A stretch of 64,000 nt of DNA from Caulobacter radicis. GTDB taxonomy: Bacteria; Pseudomonadota; Alphaproteobacteria; Caulobacterales; Caulobacteraceae. Position numbers and translations under genes: made by a program. Below are positions 42,954 through 50,049 of the stretch, in pieces (within the stretch, counting starts at the first letter, position 1; every line of letters begins with the position of its first letter). The stretch lies in assembly GCF_003094615.1 (NCBI RefSeq), contig NZ_QDKO01000016.1:28136-92135 (forward strand), read 5' to 3'. A model generated the notes under the pieces. That model was not told the origin of the DNA, did not search any database, and saw only the letters and a list, made by a program, of their open reading frames with translations.

Positions 42954-43373
42954 TTACTTCTTGAGGATGTCGAGCGTGCGCGACTGCATGCTGCGCGCGG
43001 TCTCGATGACGTTGAGGTTGGCCTCGTAGGCGCGCTGCGCCTCCTTCATGTCGAGCGCCTCGACCAGGGTGTCGACGTTGGGCAGCTTGACGTAGCCCTT
43101 GGCGTCGGCCGCCGGGTTGCCGGGGTCGTACTCGGTCTTGAAGTCCTTCTGGTCGCCCTCGACGCGGGCCATGGCCACGCCTTCGGCGCCCTCGACCTTG
43201 GCCGGACGGAACACCGGCACCTGGCGGCGATAGGGGTCGCCGCCGGCCGTGCGGGCCGTCGAATTGGCGTTGGCGATGTTCTCGGCGATGATGCGCATGC
43301 GGCCCTGCTGGGCCTTGAGCGCGCTGGCCGCCACGGCCATCGCCGCCGCCGACTGGGATCGGATCTCAGCCAT
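42954..43373 (-). CDS. flgC: Flagellar proximal rod protein FlgC
   Basis: This 139-residue rod protein has the conserved N-terminal RMRIIAENIANANSTART, GYVKLPNVDTLVEALDM near the C terminus, and EANLNVIETARSMQ at the end. These helices pair in the axial proteins. FlgC builds the periplasmic proximal rod after export. It lies 11 bp after flgB. Confidence 0.96.
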   Translation of the reverse strand: MAEIRSQSAAAMAVAASALKAQQGRMRIIAENIANANSTARTAGGDPYRRQVPVFRPAKVEGAEGVAMARVEGDQKDFKTEYDPGNPAADAKGYVKLPNVDTLVEALDMKEAQRAYEANLNVIETARSMQSRTLDILKK

Positions 43374-43384
43374 CTATGCGTCCT

Positions 43385-43828
43385 CTAGCCGTTGGGGCGA
43401 CGCGCGGCGGTGCGCAGCATCGACATGGAGCGTTGGTAGAAGGAGACCGCCGCGTCGTAGTTCATGCGCGCATCGGTCATCTTGAGCATCTGGTCCTCGA
43501 GCGTCACGGAGTTGCCGTCGAGGGTGGTCTCGCTGTCGGGGCCCTGGGGCGAACGCCACAGGCTGGCGGGCTTGGACGGCGCGATGTGGCCGGCGCTGGT
43601 GGTCAGCATCTGCAGCGGGCGGCCCATCGTGGCCAGGCCGCTGCTGGTCCCGCCGCTGCTCGCCTGAGCGTCGAGCGAGGCCTGGAAGGAGAAAGCCTTG
43701 AGGTCCCGCGGCTGATAGCCGGGGGTGTCGCCGTTGGCGACGTTCTGGGCGACCACCTTCTGCCGCTCGGTCAGATAACCGAGCCGGCTCTTCAGCATCG
43801 AGAAAAGAGGGATGTCGTCCGGACCCAT
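43385..43828 (-). CDS. flgB: Flagellar proximal rod protein FlgB
   Basis: This 147-residue rod protein has LTERQKVVAQNVANGDTPGY, the standard axial N-terminal motif, LDGNSVTLEDQMLKMTDARM, and the end AAVSFYQRSMSMLRTA. It forms part of the proximal rod. As the first gene of flgB-flgC-fliE, it has a perfect CtrA-type box 24 bp before its ATG, shared with divergent fliO. Confidence 0.95.
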   Translation of the reverse strand: MGPDDIPLFSMLKSRLGYLTERQKVVAQNVANGDTPGYQPRDLKAFSFQASLDAQASSGGTSSGLATMGRPLQMLTTSAGHIAPSKPASLWRSPQGPDSETTLDGNSVTLEDQMLKMTDARMNYDAAVSFYQRSMSMLRTAARRPNG

Positions 43829-43851
43829 GCGAGCATGGTGAAGAAACAGGG

Positions 43852-43866
43852 TTAATCACGCATTAA
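43852..43866. promoter_or_regulatory. Perfect CtrA box between flgB and fliO
   Basis: TTAATCACGCATTAA matches TTAA-N7-TTAA exactly. It lies in the 105-bp gap between the divergent flgB and fliO starts, so phosphorylated CtrA could control both units. A GANTC site, GAATC, is at 43919-43923. Confidence 0.85.
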
Positions 43867-43933
43867 GGACAGTGAGGCACACCAGGGATGCGGCGCCTCG
43901 CCGCGCCTCTTTCCTGTGGAATCCTGTCCGCGC

Positions 43934-44248
43934 ATGGACGTCTTTCTTCTGATCCGCGCCGTCGCGGCGCTGGCCGTCACCCTGGGCCTGATCGGCCTGG
44001 CCGCCGTGGCCCTGCGCAAGTTCGGCCCCGAGGCCCTGAACCGCATCGTCTCCAAGCGCCGCGAGCGGCGGCTGCAGGTTGTCGAGACGCTGGTTCTGGA
44101 CCCCGCCCGCCGCCTGGTGCTGTGCCGGCTGGACGGCGAAGAGCGCCTGGTGCTGCTGGGCGACGGCCGACTGCTGGACTGGGTTCCCGCCGGAGCCCCC
44201 TCGCCTTCCCCCGCCCCCGTCACGACCCAGCCGGAGCCCGTGGCCTGA
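43934..44248 (+). CDS. fliO: Flagellar biosynthesis protein FliO
   Basis: This 104-residue protein has one membrane helix (LLIRAVAALAVTLGLIGLAAVAL) followed by a small SH3-like basic domain, RRLQVVETLVLDPARRLVLCRLDGEE in outline. That layout is the FliO pattern of helix plus beta-rich tail. FliO helps assemble FliP rings. Its TGA overlaps the ATG of fliP (TGATG). The start is ATG 43934. A GTG at 43916 is also in frame. Confidence 0.88.
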   Translation: MDVFLLIRAVAALAVTLGLIGLAAVALRKFGPEALNRIVSKRRERRLQVVETLVLDPARRLVLCRLDGEERLVLLGDGRLLDWVPAGAPSPSPAPVTTQPEPVA

Positions 44249-45045
44249 TGCGCCTGCTAAAGACCCTCACCGGCGCCACGCCGCAGGAACTGCGCCGCGC
44301 CGCCGTCATCGCCATGCTGGCGGGCCTGGCGACCACGCTGGGCCCGTCGCTGGCCATGGCCCAGTCGGCCGTCAATGTCGATCTGGGCACGGGCGCGGGC
44401 CTGACCGAGCGGGTCGTCCAGCTGGTCGGCCTGCTGACGGTGCTGTCGCTGGCGCCGTCGATCGTGATCATGACGACCTCGTTCGTGCGCATCGTCGTGG
44501 TGCTGGGCTTGCTGCGCACGGCGATCGGCGTGCAGCAGAGCCCGCCCAACCCGGTGATCATCAGCCTGGCGCTGTTCCTGACGGCCATCGTCATGGGCCC
44601 GACCTTCGAGCAGTCCTACGACGCGGGCGTAAAGCCCCTGCTCGACAAGCAGATGGAGCTGCCGCAGGCGTTCGAGGCCGCCGGCCAGCCGGTGAAGACC
44701 TTCATGCTGCGCCAGGTGGACGAGGACGACCTGGCCTTGTTCATCCGCCTTTCGAAGATCGAGAAGCCGAAGACCGCCCAGGAAACCCCGCTGAAGGTGG
44801 TGACCCCGGCCTTCATGATCTCGGAACTGAAGCGCGCCTTCGAGATCGGCTTCCTGCTGTTCATTCCGTTCCTGGTCATCGACCTGGTCGTCGCCAGCGT
44901 GCTGATGAGCATGGGCATGATGATGCTGCCGCCGGCGACGGTCAGCCTGCCGTTCAAGCTGATCTTCTTCGTGCTAGTGGATGGATGGCGACTCGTCTGC
45001 GGCAGCCTGGTGGAAAGCTTCCAGCGCGGGACCGGCGGCGGGTAA
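44248..45045 (+). CDS. fliP: Flagellar export gate protein FliP
   Basis: This 265-residue protein has a cleavable signal (ending LAMAQS) as is usual for FliP. It carries the family motifs SLAPSIVIMTTSFVRIVVVL and a late FLLFIPFLVIDLVVASVLMSMGMMM, seen as two membrane hairpins. TPAFMISELKRAFEIGF lies between them. FliP forms the pentameric core of the export channel. It is co-translated with fliO. Its partners fliQ and fliR are about 7 kb away. Confidence 0.96.
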   Translation: MRLLKTLTGATPQELRRAAVIAMLAGLATTLGPSLAMAQSAVNVDLGTGAGLTERVVQLVGLLTVLSLAPSIVIMTTSFVRIVVVLGLLRTAIGVQQSPPNPVIISLALFLTAIVMGPTFEQSYDAGVKPLLDKQMELPQAFEAAGQPVKTFMLRQVDEDDLALFIRLSKIEKPKTAQETPLKVVTPAFMISELKRAFEIGFLLFIPFLVIDLVVASVLMSMGMMMLPPATVSLPFKLIFFVLVDGWRLVCGSLVESFQRGTGGG

Positions 45046-45095
45046 GATCCGACGACACCGAACAGAATAACTAGAACAACAGAAGACCAAGACCG

Positions 45096-46007
45096 ATGGG
45101 CGTTTTCGTACTGGGCTCGATCAATCTGGACGCCGTGGCGCGGGTCGACGACCTGCCGCGGCCGGGCGAGACGGTGGCCGGCCTGTCGCTGGAGCTGTTC
45201 CTCGGCGGCAAGGGCGCCAACCAGGCCGTCGCCGCCGCCCGCATGGGCGCGCCCACCCGCCTGATGGGCGCGGTCGGCAAGGACGACAGCGGCGTCAGCC
45301 TGAAGGGCAAGCTGGCCGGCTACGGCGTGCAGGTGGCCGACGTGGCCGAACTGTCGGGCGCCCCCACGGGCCAGGCCCACGTCTGGGTGTCGTCGGGCGG
45401 CGAGAACATGATCGTCGTCACCGGCGGCGCCAACATGATGATCACGCCCCAGCAGGTGGCGGCCACGGCGCTGGAAGGCCAGCGCGTGCTGCTGGCTCAG
45501 CTGGAAACCCCGGCCGGCGCCATCGAGGCGCTGTTCAAGGCCGGCGCGGCCAAGGGCGGCCTGCGGGTGCTGAACGCCGCACCCGCCCTACCCCAGGGCG
45601 CGGCCCTGTTCCCGCTGACCGACATTCTGATCCTGAACCAGACCGAGCTGGCGACCTACGCCCGCCTCGACCACGAGCCGGCCAAGCTGGAGGAGGTCTC
45701 CAAGGCCGCCCGCAAGCTGATGAGCCGCCCCGACCAGACGATCATCGTCACCCTAGGCAAGACCGGCGTGGCCGCCGTGCGCCGCGACGAGGCCTTCCTG
45801 GTCGAGGGCCGCAAGGTCAAGGCGGTGGACACCGTCGGCGCCGGCGACTGCTTCTGCGGCGCTCTCGCCGCCGGTCTGGCCGCCAATCTCGACCTGCGCG
45901 AGGCCGTCGAGCAGGCCAACGCGGCGGCCGCCCTGTCGGTGCAGAAGCCGGGCGCGGCCCCGTCGATGCCCAGCAAGCGCGAGGTCGAGGTATTCCTCGA
46001 GGGGTGA
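45096..46007 (+). CDS. rbsK: Ribokinase (PfkB family)
   Basis: This 303-residue protein has the PfkB sugar kinase signatures: GGKGANQAVAAARMG near residue 39 and DTVGAGDCFCGALAAGLA with the catalytic Asp. The start LGSINLDAVARVDDLPRPGE is typical of ribokinases. It phosphorylates ribose at O5 with ATP. A related sugar kinase of deoxyribose type is possible. No ribose transporter is adjacent. The fliP-ribokinase gap is only 50 bp, with no clear terminator. Confidence 0.88.
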   Translation: MGVFVLGSINLDAVARVDDLPRPGETVAGLSLELFLGGKGANQAVAAARMGAPTRLMGAVGKDDSGVSLKGKLAGYGVQVADVAELSGAPTGQAHVWVSSGGENMIVVTGGANMMITPQQVAATALEGQRVLLAQLETPAGAIEALFKAGAAKGGLRVLNAAPALPQGAALFPLTDILILNQTELATYARLDHEPAKLEEVSKAARKLMSRPDQTIIVTLGKTGVAAVRRDEAFLVEGRKVKAVDTVGAGDCFCGALAAGLAANLDLREAVEQANAAAALSVQKPGAAPSMPSKREVEVFLEG

Positions 46008-46031
46008 GGCCTCGCCTCCCCCCTTCAGTTG

Positions 46032-46219
46032 CCCGTCATTCCCGCCCTTGTGGCGGCGACATCCATCGCTACCGCCAACCCGCCCATAAGCGGACGGATT
46101 TGACGCCGTTTATGGGAGTGGGAGGCGTGCTTCGAACCCCTCTCTTTAAGAGAGAGGGATCTCGGACAGCGCGAAAGTCCGCCCAGAGGGGTTCCCGCCA
46201 CAAGGGCGGGAATGACAGG
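46032..46219. repeat. MITE-like element, family C, copy 2
   Basis: The termini are 24 bp long and match at 23 positions: 46032-46055 against 46196-46219, starting CCCGTCATTCCCGCCC. Inside lies a CCCTCTCTTTAAGAGAGAGGG hairpin (46138-46158) related to family D. It fills the gap between ribokinase and the PAS gene. No coding potential is seen. Confidence 0.8.
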
Positions 46220-46238
46220 AGTTTTTGGACGCCGCCCG

Positions 46239-46730
46239 TCAGGCCGCGCGGATGCCGCTGAAGCCGCCCTCGGCCTGGGCGCCGACGATGGCGTCGTAGC
46301 CGAGGATCATGTCGACGTCCTTGCCGTTGGTCGCCAGCGGCAGGCGCAGCCACAGGATCGAGACGTGCGGCGCGCCGCGCCAGGCCAGGCTGTGCACGCC
46401 CACGCCCGGGCGACGCTCGTCGACGACCTTGTCCAGCTCCTTGCGCCAGTAGTCGCCGGCGGCGGTGTTGTAGACCTCGCTCAGCGCCTTGCCGGTGATC
46501 TCGCGGCCATAGACGCCGTAGAGGCCCGTGCCGGCCAGGCGCAGGCGGTAGTCGCGCGGCTCGCGCACGACATCGATCAGACTGACCGTCGGCAGCAGGC
46601 GCTTGATGCCCGAAGGGTGAAGGTCAGCACGCGCAGGCAGGTTCGCCCCGCGGCGCAGGGACGCCCAGTATGCGAACATTTCCTGATGAGCGCGGGCCGC
46701 GGTCGCGGATGCGCTCAGTTGCGCGGACAT
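46239..46730 (-). CDS. PAS-fold protein (PAS_5-like), single domain
   Basis: This 163-residue protein has a start-proximal helix (AYWASLRRGANLPARADLHP) that is typical of the alphaproteobacterial PAS_5 family. It continues IKRLLPTVSLIDVV, YRLRLAGTGLYGVYGREITGK, and an end strand with MILGYDAIVG. No output domain is present, so it may be a partner or sensor subunit. The start is ATG 46730, with AAGGA upstream. GANTC sites are packed just upstream, which suggests CcrM/GcrA-linked timing. Confidence 0.78.
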   Translation of the reverse strand: MSAQLSASATAARAHQEMFAYWASLRRGANLPARADLHPSGIKRLLPTVSLIDVVREPRDYRLRLAGTGLYGVYGREITGKALSEVYNTAAGDYWRKELDKVVDERRPGVGVHSLAWRGAPHVSILWLRLPLATNGKDVDMILGYDAIVGAQAEGGFSGIRAA

Positions 46731-46735
46731 CTTCA

Positions 46736-46962
46736 GAGTCCTTAACAAGCCTTTGGAATCACGGTGATTCACCGCTCGTTCACTATGTCTTAAGCACCGA
46801 ATCGGCGGAAGCGAAAAATCGCCGCCGCCAACAAAGATTCCGTTTGAGAGTCAATCTGGAAGCACAACGCCCGGGCGCTGGAAGAGCGCCCGGGCGTCGA
46901 TTTTCTCGCTTAGCTTAACCACAAGCGATTGATTGAATTAAGGTAAATGAACGCTCAGACTC
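46736..46962. promoter_or_regulatory. Dense cluster of seven GANTC (CcrM) sites
   Basis: GANTC occurs at 46736, 46756, 46766, 46799, 46836, 46848 and 46958. Two of them are the arms of a perfect inverted repeat, GAATCACGGTGATTC (46756-46770). In Caulobacter CcrM methylates GANTC, and GcrA reads such sites in promoters. The cluster covers the promoter of the PAS gene and the 3' end of mucR. Confidence 0.75.
46867..46897 (+). terminator. Strong hairpin between PAS and mucR genes
   Basis: A 13-bp stem ACGCCCGGGCGCT/AGCGCCCGGGCGT is followed on the plus strand by CGATTTTCTC. The minus side has only a weak T tract. The mucR gene ends 64 bp away on the minus strand. The polarity therefore suits a plus-strand transcript, for which no gene is known, or a weak mucR terminator. 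Confidence 0.55.
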
Positions 46963-47380
46963 AGCCCTTGCGGCCCTTCCCGGCGCCCCGGCCGGTCTGG
47001 CCAAGGCCCATCTGGCGGGCAAGCTCCGAACGCGCCTTGGCGTAGTTCGGCGCAACCATGGGGTAGTCCGAAGGCAGGCCCCACTTCTCGCGGTAGTCCT
47101 CAGGGCTCATGTCGTACTGCGTGCGCAGGTGACGCTTCAGCGATTTGAAGCGCCGGCCGTCCTCCAGGCAGATGATGTAGTCGGGCGTCACCGAGCGGCG
47201 GACCGGCACGGCCGGCTCCTTGGGCTCGGGGGCCGCGGCCTCGGGCGAACCGACCGACCGGAGCGCGTCGTGAACGCTGCGGATCAGGGCCGGCATGTCG
47301 GCCGCCGAGACGGCGTTGCCGCCGACGAAAGCCGCGACGATGCCCGCGGTAAGTTCGACGAATGGGATCTCTTCTTCCAT
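46961..47380 (-). CDS. mucR: MucR/Ros family zinc-finger regulator, first copy
   Basis: This 139-residue protein has the MucR pattern: an N-terminal helical oligomerisation part (VELTAGIVAAFVGGNAVSAADMP), a linker, then the Ros-type finger core in YIICLEDGRRFKSLKRHL and the end SPEDYREKWGLPSDYPMVAP. The first metal Cys is present in ICLEDG. The usual second Cys is replaced by Asp, as in zinc-lacking Ros/MucR homologues. MucR proteins bind AT-rich DNA. In Caulobacter two MucR proteins repress S-phase genes with SciP and CtrA. The start is ATG 47380. Confidence 0.88.
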   Translation of the reverse strand: MEEEIPFVELTAGIVAAFVGGNAVSAADMPALIRSVHDALRSVGSPEAAAPEPKEPAVPVRRSVTPDYIICLEDGRRFKSLKRHLRTQYDMSPEDYREKWGLPSDYPMVAPNYAKARSELARQMGLGQTGRGAGKGRKG

Positions 47381-47631
47381 GACGCCTCTCCCGTTCCCTT
47401 TATCTTTCTTCACGCACGACCAGCTTTGGCGCGCGAAGTTGCATCATGGATAAACGCGTCAGTAAAACCGGGCAATAGATGCCGCTAGGGAATATTGACT
47501 GTCGATCAATGCGATCATTCGCATCGGCAACTTAAGGTCGCGAGATAAAAATTCAGATTTTCTGGATTTTGACTGAACGCGTTCGCCGAACTTGACCGTG
47601 CGGACACGACACGTCGCGGAGATGTCGGCGC

Positions 47632-48843
47632 CTAGCGGCCGAAATCCCGCGACAGGGCCAGCATCGCCGCCCGCTGCGGCACCGAGTATTCGTCGATGGC
47701 GTCGGTGTCGCCGTCGCGGATGGCCTTCAGCAGGGCCGGCGTCAGGGCCGACGACAGCGACCAGTTCCAGTAGCGCAGCACGGTCTGGGCCCGGTCGACG
47801 GCGATGGCGTCGAATACCCCCAGCACCCGCTCCAGGCCCGGCGACGGCGCGCCCTCGGCGTCGGTCTCGGGACGACGCAGGCCGCGCCACAGGGCCCGCA
47901 CCGCCGCGCGCGGCAGGCCGGTGGCCTTGCAGAGGATGGCGATCGGCTCGCCGCCCGCGTCGGTGAAGATCTTGGCGCCGGTCATCGGCTTGAGACCGGC
48001 GAGGTACGAGATCTCCTCGGCCGTCTCGCGGGTCAGGCCGCTCTGGGCGGCGGCGACGGCGTCCTCGAGGCTGTCGAACGGGCTCTTGGCGATGGCGGCG
48101 CGGTTGCGCTGTCGCCGCTCGATGAATTGCAGCGCCTTGCGCGACAGCGGATCCTGCCACCCCTCCTCGGAGGCCACCGCGAAGACGTCGCCGACGGCGT
48201 CCTGCAGGATCTCGCGCGAGACGGCGAAGCGCTGGAGGATCGTGCGGCGAGCCTCGGCGTCGGCCCACCAGAACATCACATAGGCGTGGCTGGGACGCAG
48301 CTCGGCGCGCCGCAGCAGCAGCGGGATCAGGCTGGGATTGTCGCGCGTCATGGCCACGACGTTCTCGACGCCCTGGTGGCTGAAGCGGGCCAACTCGTTG
48401 CGCAGCAGGGCCTCGACCACCGGCGTCTCGCCCATGTCGACCAGGGCGTCGGCCACCACCTCTCCGACGCCGCGGCGGATGGCGATCAGCCGGCGGTGTT
48501 CCTGGGTGGCGTGGTAGAGACAGTCGATCAGGTCGGCGTCCGACAGGTTGGGCGAGTTCTCGAGCAGAGCCCGGGCGACGACGACCTCGTCGCGCAGCAG
48601 AAGGCGGACCAGCGAGCCTGGCATGTCGTTGAGGTTGGCCAGGCGGCGGGCGACCTTCTCGCGCTCCTCGACCACCGCCTCGCGCAGCATCTCGACCAGC
48701 AGGTCGGCGCACATCGCCCGCTCGAAGGCGTTGATGCGGCTGGCCGGCAGGCAGACCACGTCGGCCAGCCGCTTGAGGAGAGCGGCGCGCGACTTGGGCG
48801 GAACGGCGATCGGCTTGGCGAAGGGCGAAATCGGGTCGGTCAT
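47632..48843 (-). CDS. DUF2336 domain protein
   Basis: This 403-residue, mostly helical protein has HEAT-like repeats through the first 250 residues (for example LLRDEVVVARALLENSPNLSD and RHPQ-like segments) and the DUF2336 pattern common in Caulobacter and rhizobia. The motif LIDCLYHATQEHRRLIAIRRG is typical, here in two overlapping pieces. No catalytic residues or membrane helices are visible. The 251-bp gap to mucR is AT-rich with no gene, and may hold MucR-sensitive promoters. The start is ATG 48843. Confidence 0.82.
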   Translation of the reverse strand: MTDPISPFAKPIAVPPKSRAALLKRLADVVCLPASRINAFERAMCADLLVEMLREAVVEEREKVARRLANLNDMPGSLVRLLLRDEVVVARALLENSPNLSDADLIDCLYHATQEHRRLIAIRRGVGEVVADALVDMGETPVVEALLRNELARFSHQGVENVVAMTRDNPSLIPLLLRRAELRPSHAYVMFWWADAEARRTILQRFAVSREILQDAVGDVFAVASEEGWQDPLSRKALQFIERRQRNRAAIAKSPFDSLEDAVAAAQSGLTRETAEEISYLAGLKPMTGAKIFTDAGGEPIAILCKATGLPRAAVRALWRGLRRPETDAEGAPSPGLERVLGVFDAIAVDRAQTVLRYWNWSLSSALTPALLKAIRDGDTDAIDEYSVPQRAAMLALSRDFGR

Positions 48844-48973
48844 GATCTTCCTGGCGGCGAAGCCCCGGTCGCCGAGTTTCGAACCTAGACGGTAACGCCC
48901 TTAAGTTCGAATTAGCGCCAGGGATTCTCCCGCCAAGGGAATTTGCGGCCCAAAGCCAGGCTTCGCCAGGGGG

Positions 48974-49858
48974 TCAGCGAAATTGTCGCGGCGCCCACTC
49001 AGGCCAGATGTCCGGCAGGTCGGTGGAGACGCGGTTGGGATAGGCCGGGGCGCGCTTCTCCAGGAACGAGGTCACGCCCTCCTTGGCGTCGCCCGAGGCG
49101 CCGCGCGACTGGATGGCGCGGCTGTCGGCCTTGTGGGCCTCCATCGGATGGTCGGCGCCGGCCATGCGCCAGAGCAGCTGGCGGGTCAGGGCGACGGAGA
49201 CGGGGGCGGTGTTGTCGGCGATCTCGCGCGCCAGGGCGCGGGCGGCCGGCAGCAGGTCTTCGGCCGCATGCAACGAGCGGACGAAGCCGCGCTCCTTGGC
49301 CTCGGTCGCCGGGAAGACCCGGCCGGTGTAGCACCACTCCAGCGCCGTCTGCATGCCCACGAGCCGCGGCAGGAACCAGGACGAGCAGGCCTCGGGCGTG
49401 ATGCCCCGGCGAGCGAAGACGAAGCCGAACTTGGCGTCTTCGGCGGCCAGGCGGATGTCCATGGCCAGCTGCATGGTCGCGCCGACACCGACGGCTGGGC
49501 CGTTCACGGCGGCGATCACGGGCTTGAGGCTGTCGTAGATGCGCAGGGTCACCCGGCCACCGCCGTCGCGATAGACGTCGCCGACCTTGCCTTCCTCCCG
49601 CTCCAGCGCCTGGGGCGAGGTGCGGTCGAAGGTGGCGCCGCCGCTCGACAGGTCCGCCCCGGCGCAGAAAGCCCGGCCCGCGCCCGTGACGATCACCGCT
49701 TTGACCGCATCGTCGGCGTCGGTGATGTCGAAGACCTCGATCAGTTCCTTCATCATCCGGGCGGTGAAGGCGTTGAGCTTTTCAGGCCGGTTCAGGGTGA
49801 TCGTCGCGACGCCGTCCTCGACGGCGTAGAGCAGGGTCTCGAAGGTCGGCTGCGACAT
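48974..49858 (-). CDS. Enoyl-CoA hydratase/isomerase family protein
   Basis: This 294-residue crotonase-fold protein has TLNRPEKLNAFTARMM, the oxyanion-hole motif GRAFCAGADLSS and GPAVGVGATMQLAMDIRLA. The first catalytic Glu position is occupied within FVFARRGITPEACSSWFLP. It is likely a hydratase or isomerase of acyl-CoA beta-oxidation. The start is ATG 49858. A CAAAC-N4-GTATG motif lies 30 bp upstream. It is in line with the P450 gene (same strand), with a repeat element between. Confidence 0.88.
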   Translation of the reverse strand: MSQPTFETLLYAVEDGVATITLNRPEKLNAFTARMMKELIEVFDITDADDAVKAVIVTGAGRAFCAGADLSSGGATFDRTSPQALEREEGKVGDVYRDGGGRVTLRIYDSLKPVIAAVNGPAVGVGATMQLAMDIRLAAEDAKFGFVFARRGITPEACSSWFLPRLVGMQTALEWCYTGRVFPATEAKERGFVRSLHAAEDLLPAARALAREIADNTAPVSVALTRQLLWRMAGADHPMEAHKADSRAIQSRGASGDAKEGVTSFLEKRAPAYPNRVSTDLPDIWPEWAPRQFR

Positions 49859-49887
49859 GTGGCGGGCTCCCTGGGGTGGCATGATTT

Positions 49888-49901
49888 CAAACGATCGTAT
49901 G
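49888..49901. promoter_or_regulatory. CAAAC-N4-GTATG dyad upstream of the enoyl-CoA hydratase gene
   Basis: CAAACGATCGTATG has dyad symmetry with one mismatch and a perfect ACGATCGT core. It resembles CAAACAAACGTTTG at 55674-55687 upstream of the maoC gene. The CAAAC-N4-GTTTG pattern is like the PsrA box (fatty-acid TetR regulator). Confidence 0.4.
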
Positions 49902-49923
49902 ACCACATCAAGCAAGCACACAA

Positions 49924-50047
49924 CCCCTCCCCCTTGATGGGGGAGGGCGCAGGGGTGGGGGTGGCTAGAGCGGTTGAAGCCACGCAACGCGGCCGGCTCA
50001 GCAGTTCACCCCCATCCCCGGCCCTTCCCCCATCAAGGGGGAAGGGA
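49924..50047. repeat. Inverted-repeat element between hydratase and P450 genes
   Basis: The ends are CCCCTCCCCCTTGATGGGGG and CCCCCATCAAGGGGGAAGGG, so each end is itself a hairpin. Inner parts carry GGGTGGGGGTGG and CACCCCCATCCCC. It is similar in design to 59751-59867. It may terminate P450 transcripts before the hydratase gene. Confidence 0.7.
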
Positions 50048-50049
50048 GA

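Noticed and set aside
49924..50047. CRISPR-like repeat
   Set aside because: There are only two inverted ends with no series of direct repeats and spacers. It is an inverted-repeat element.
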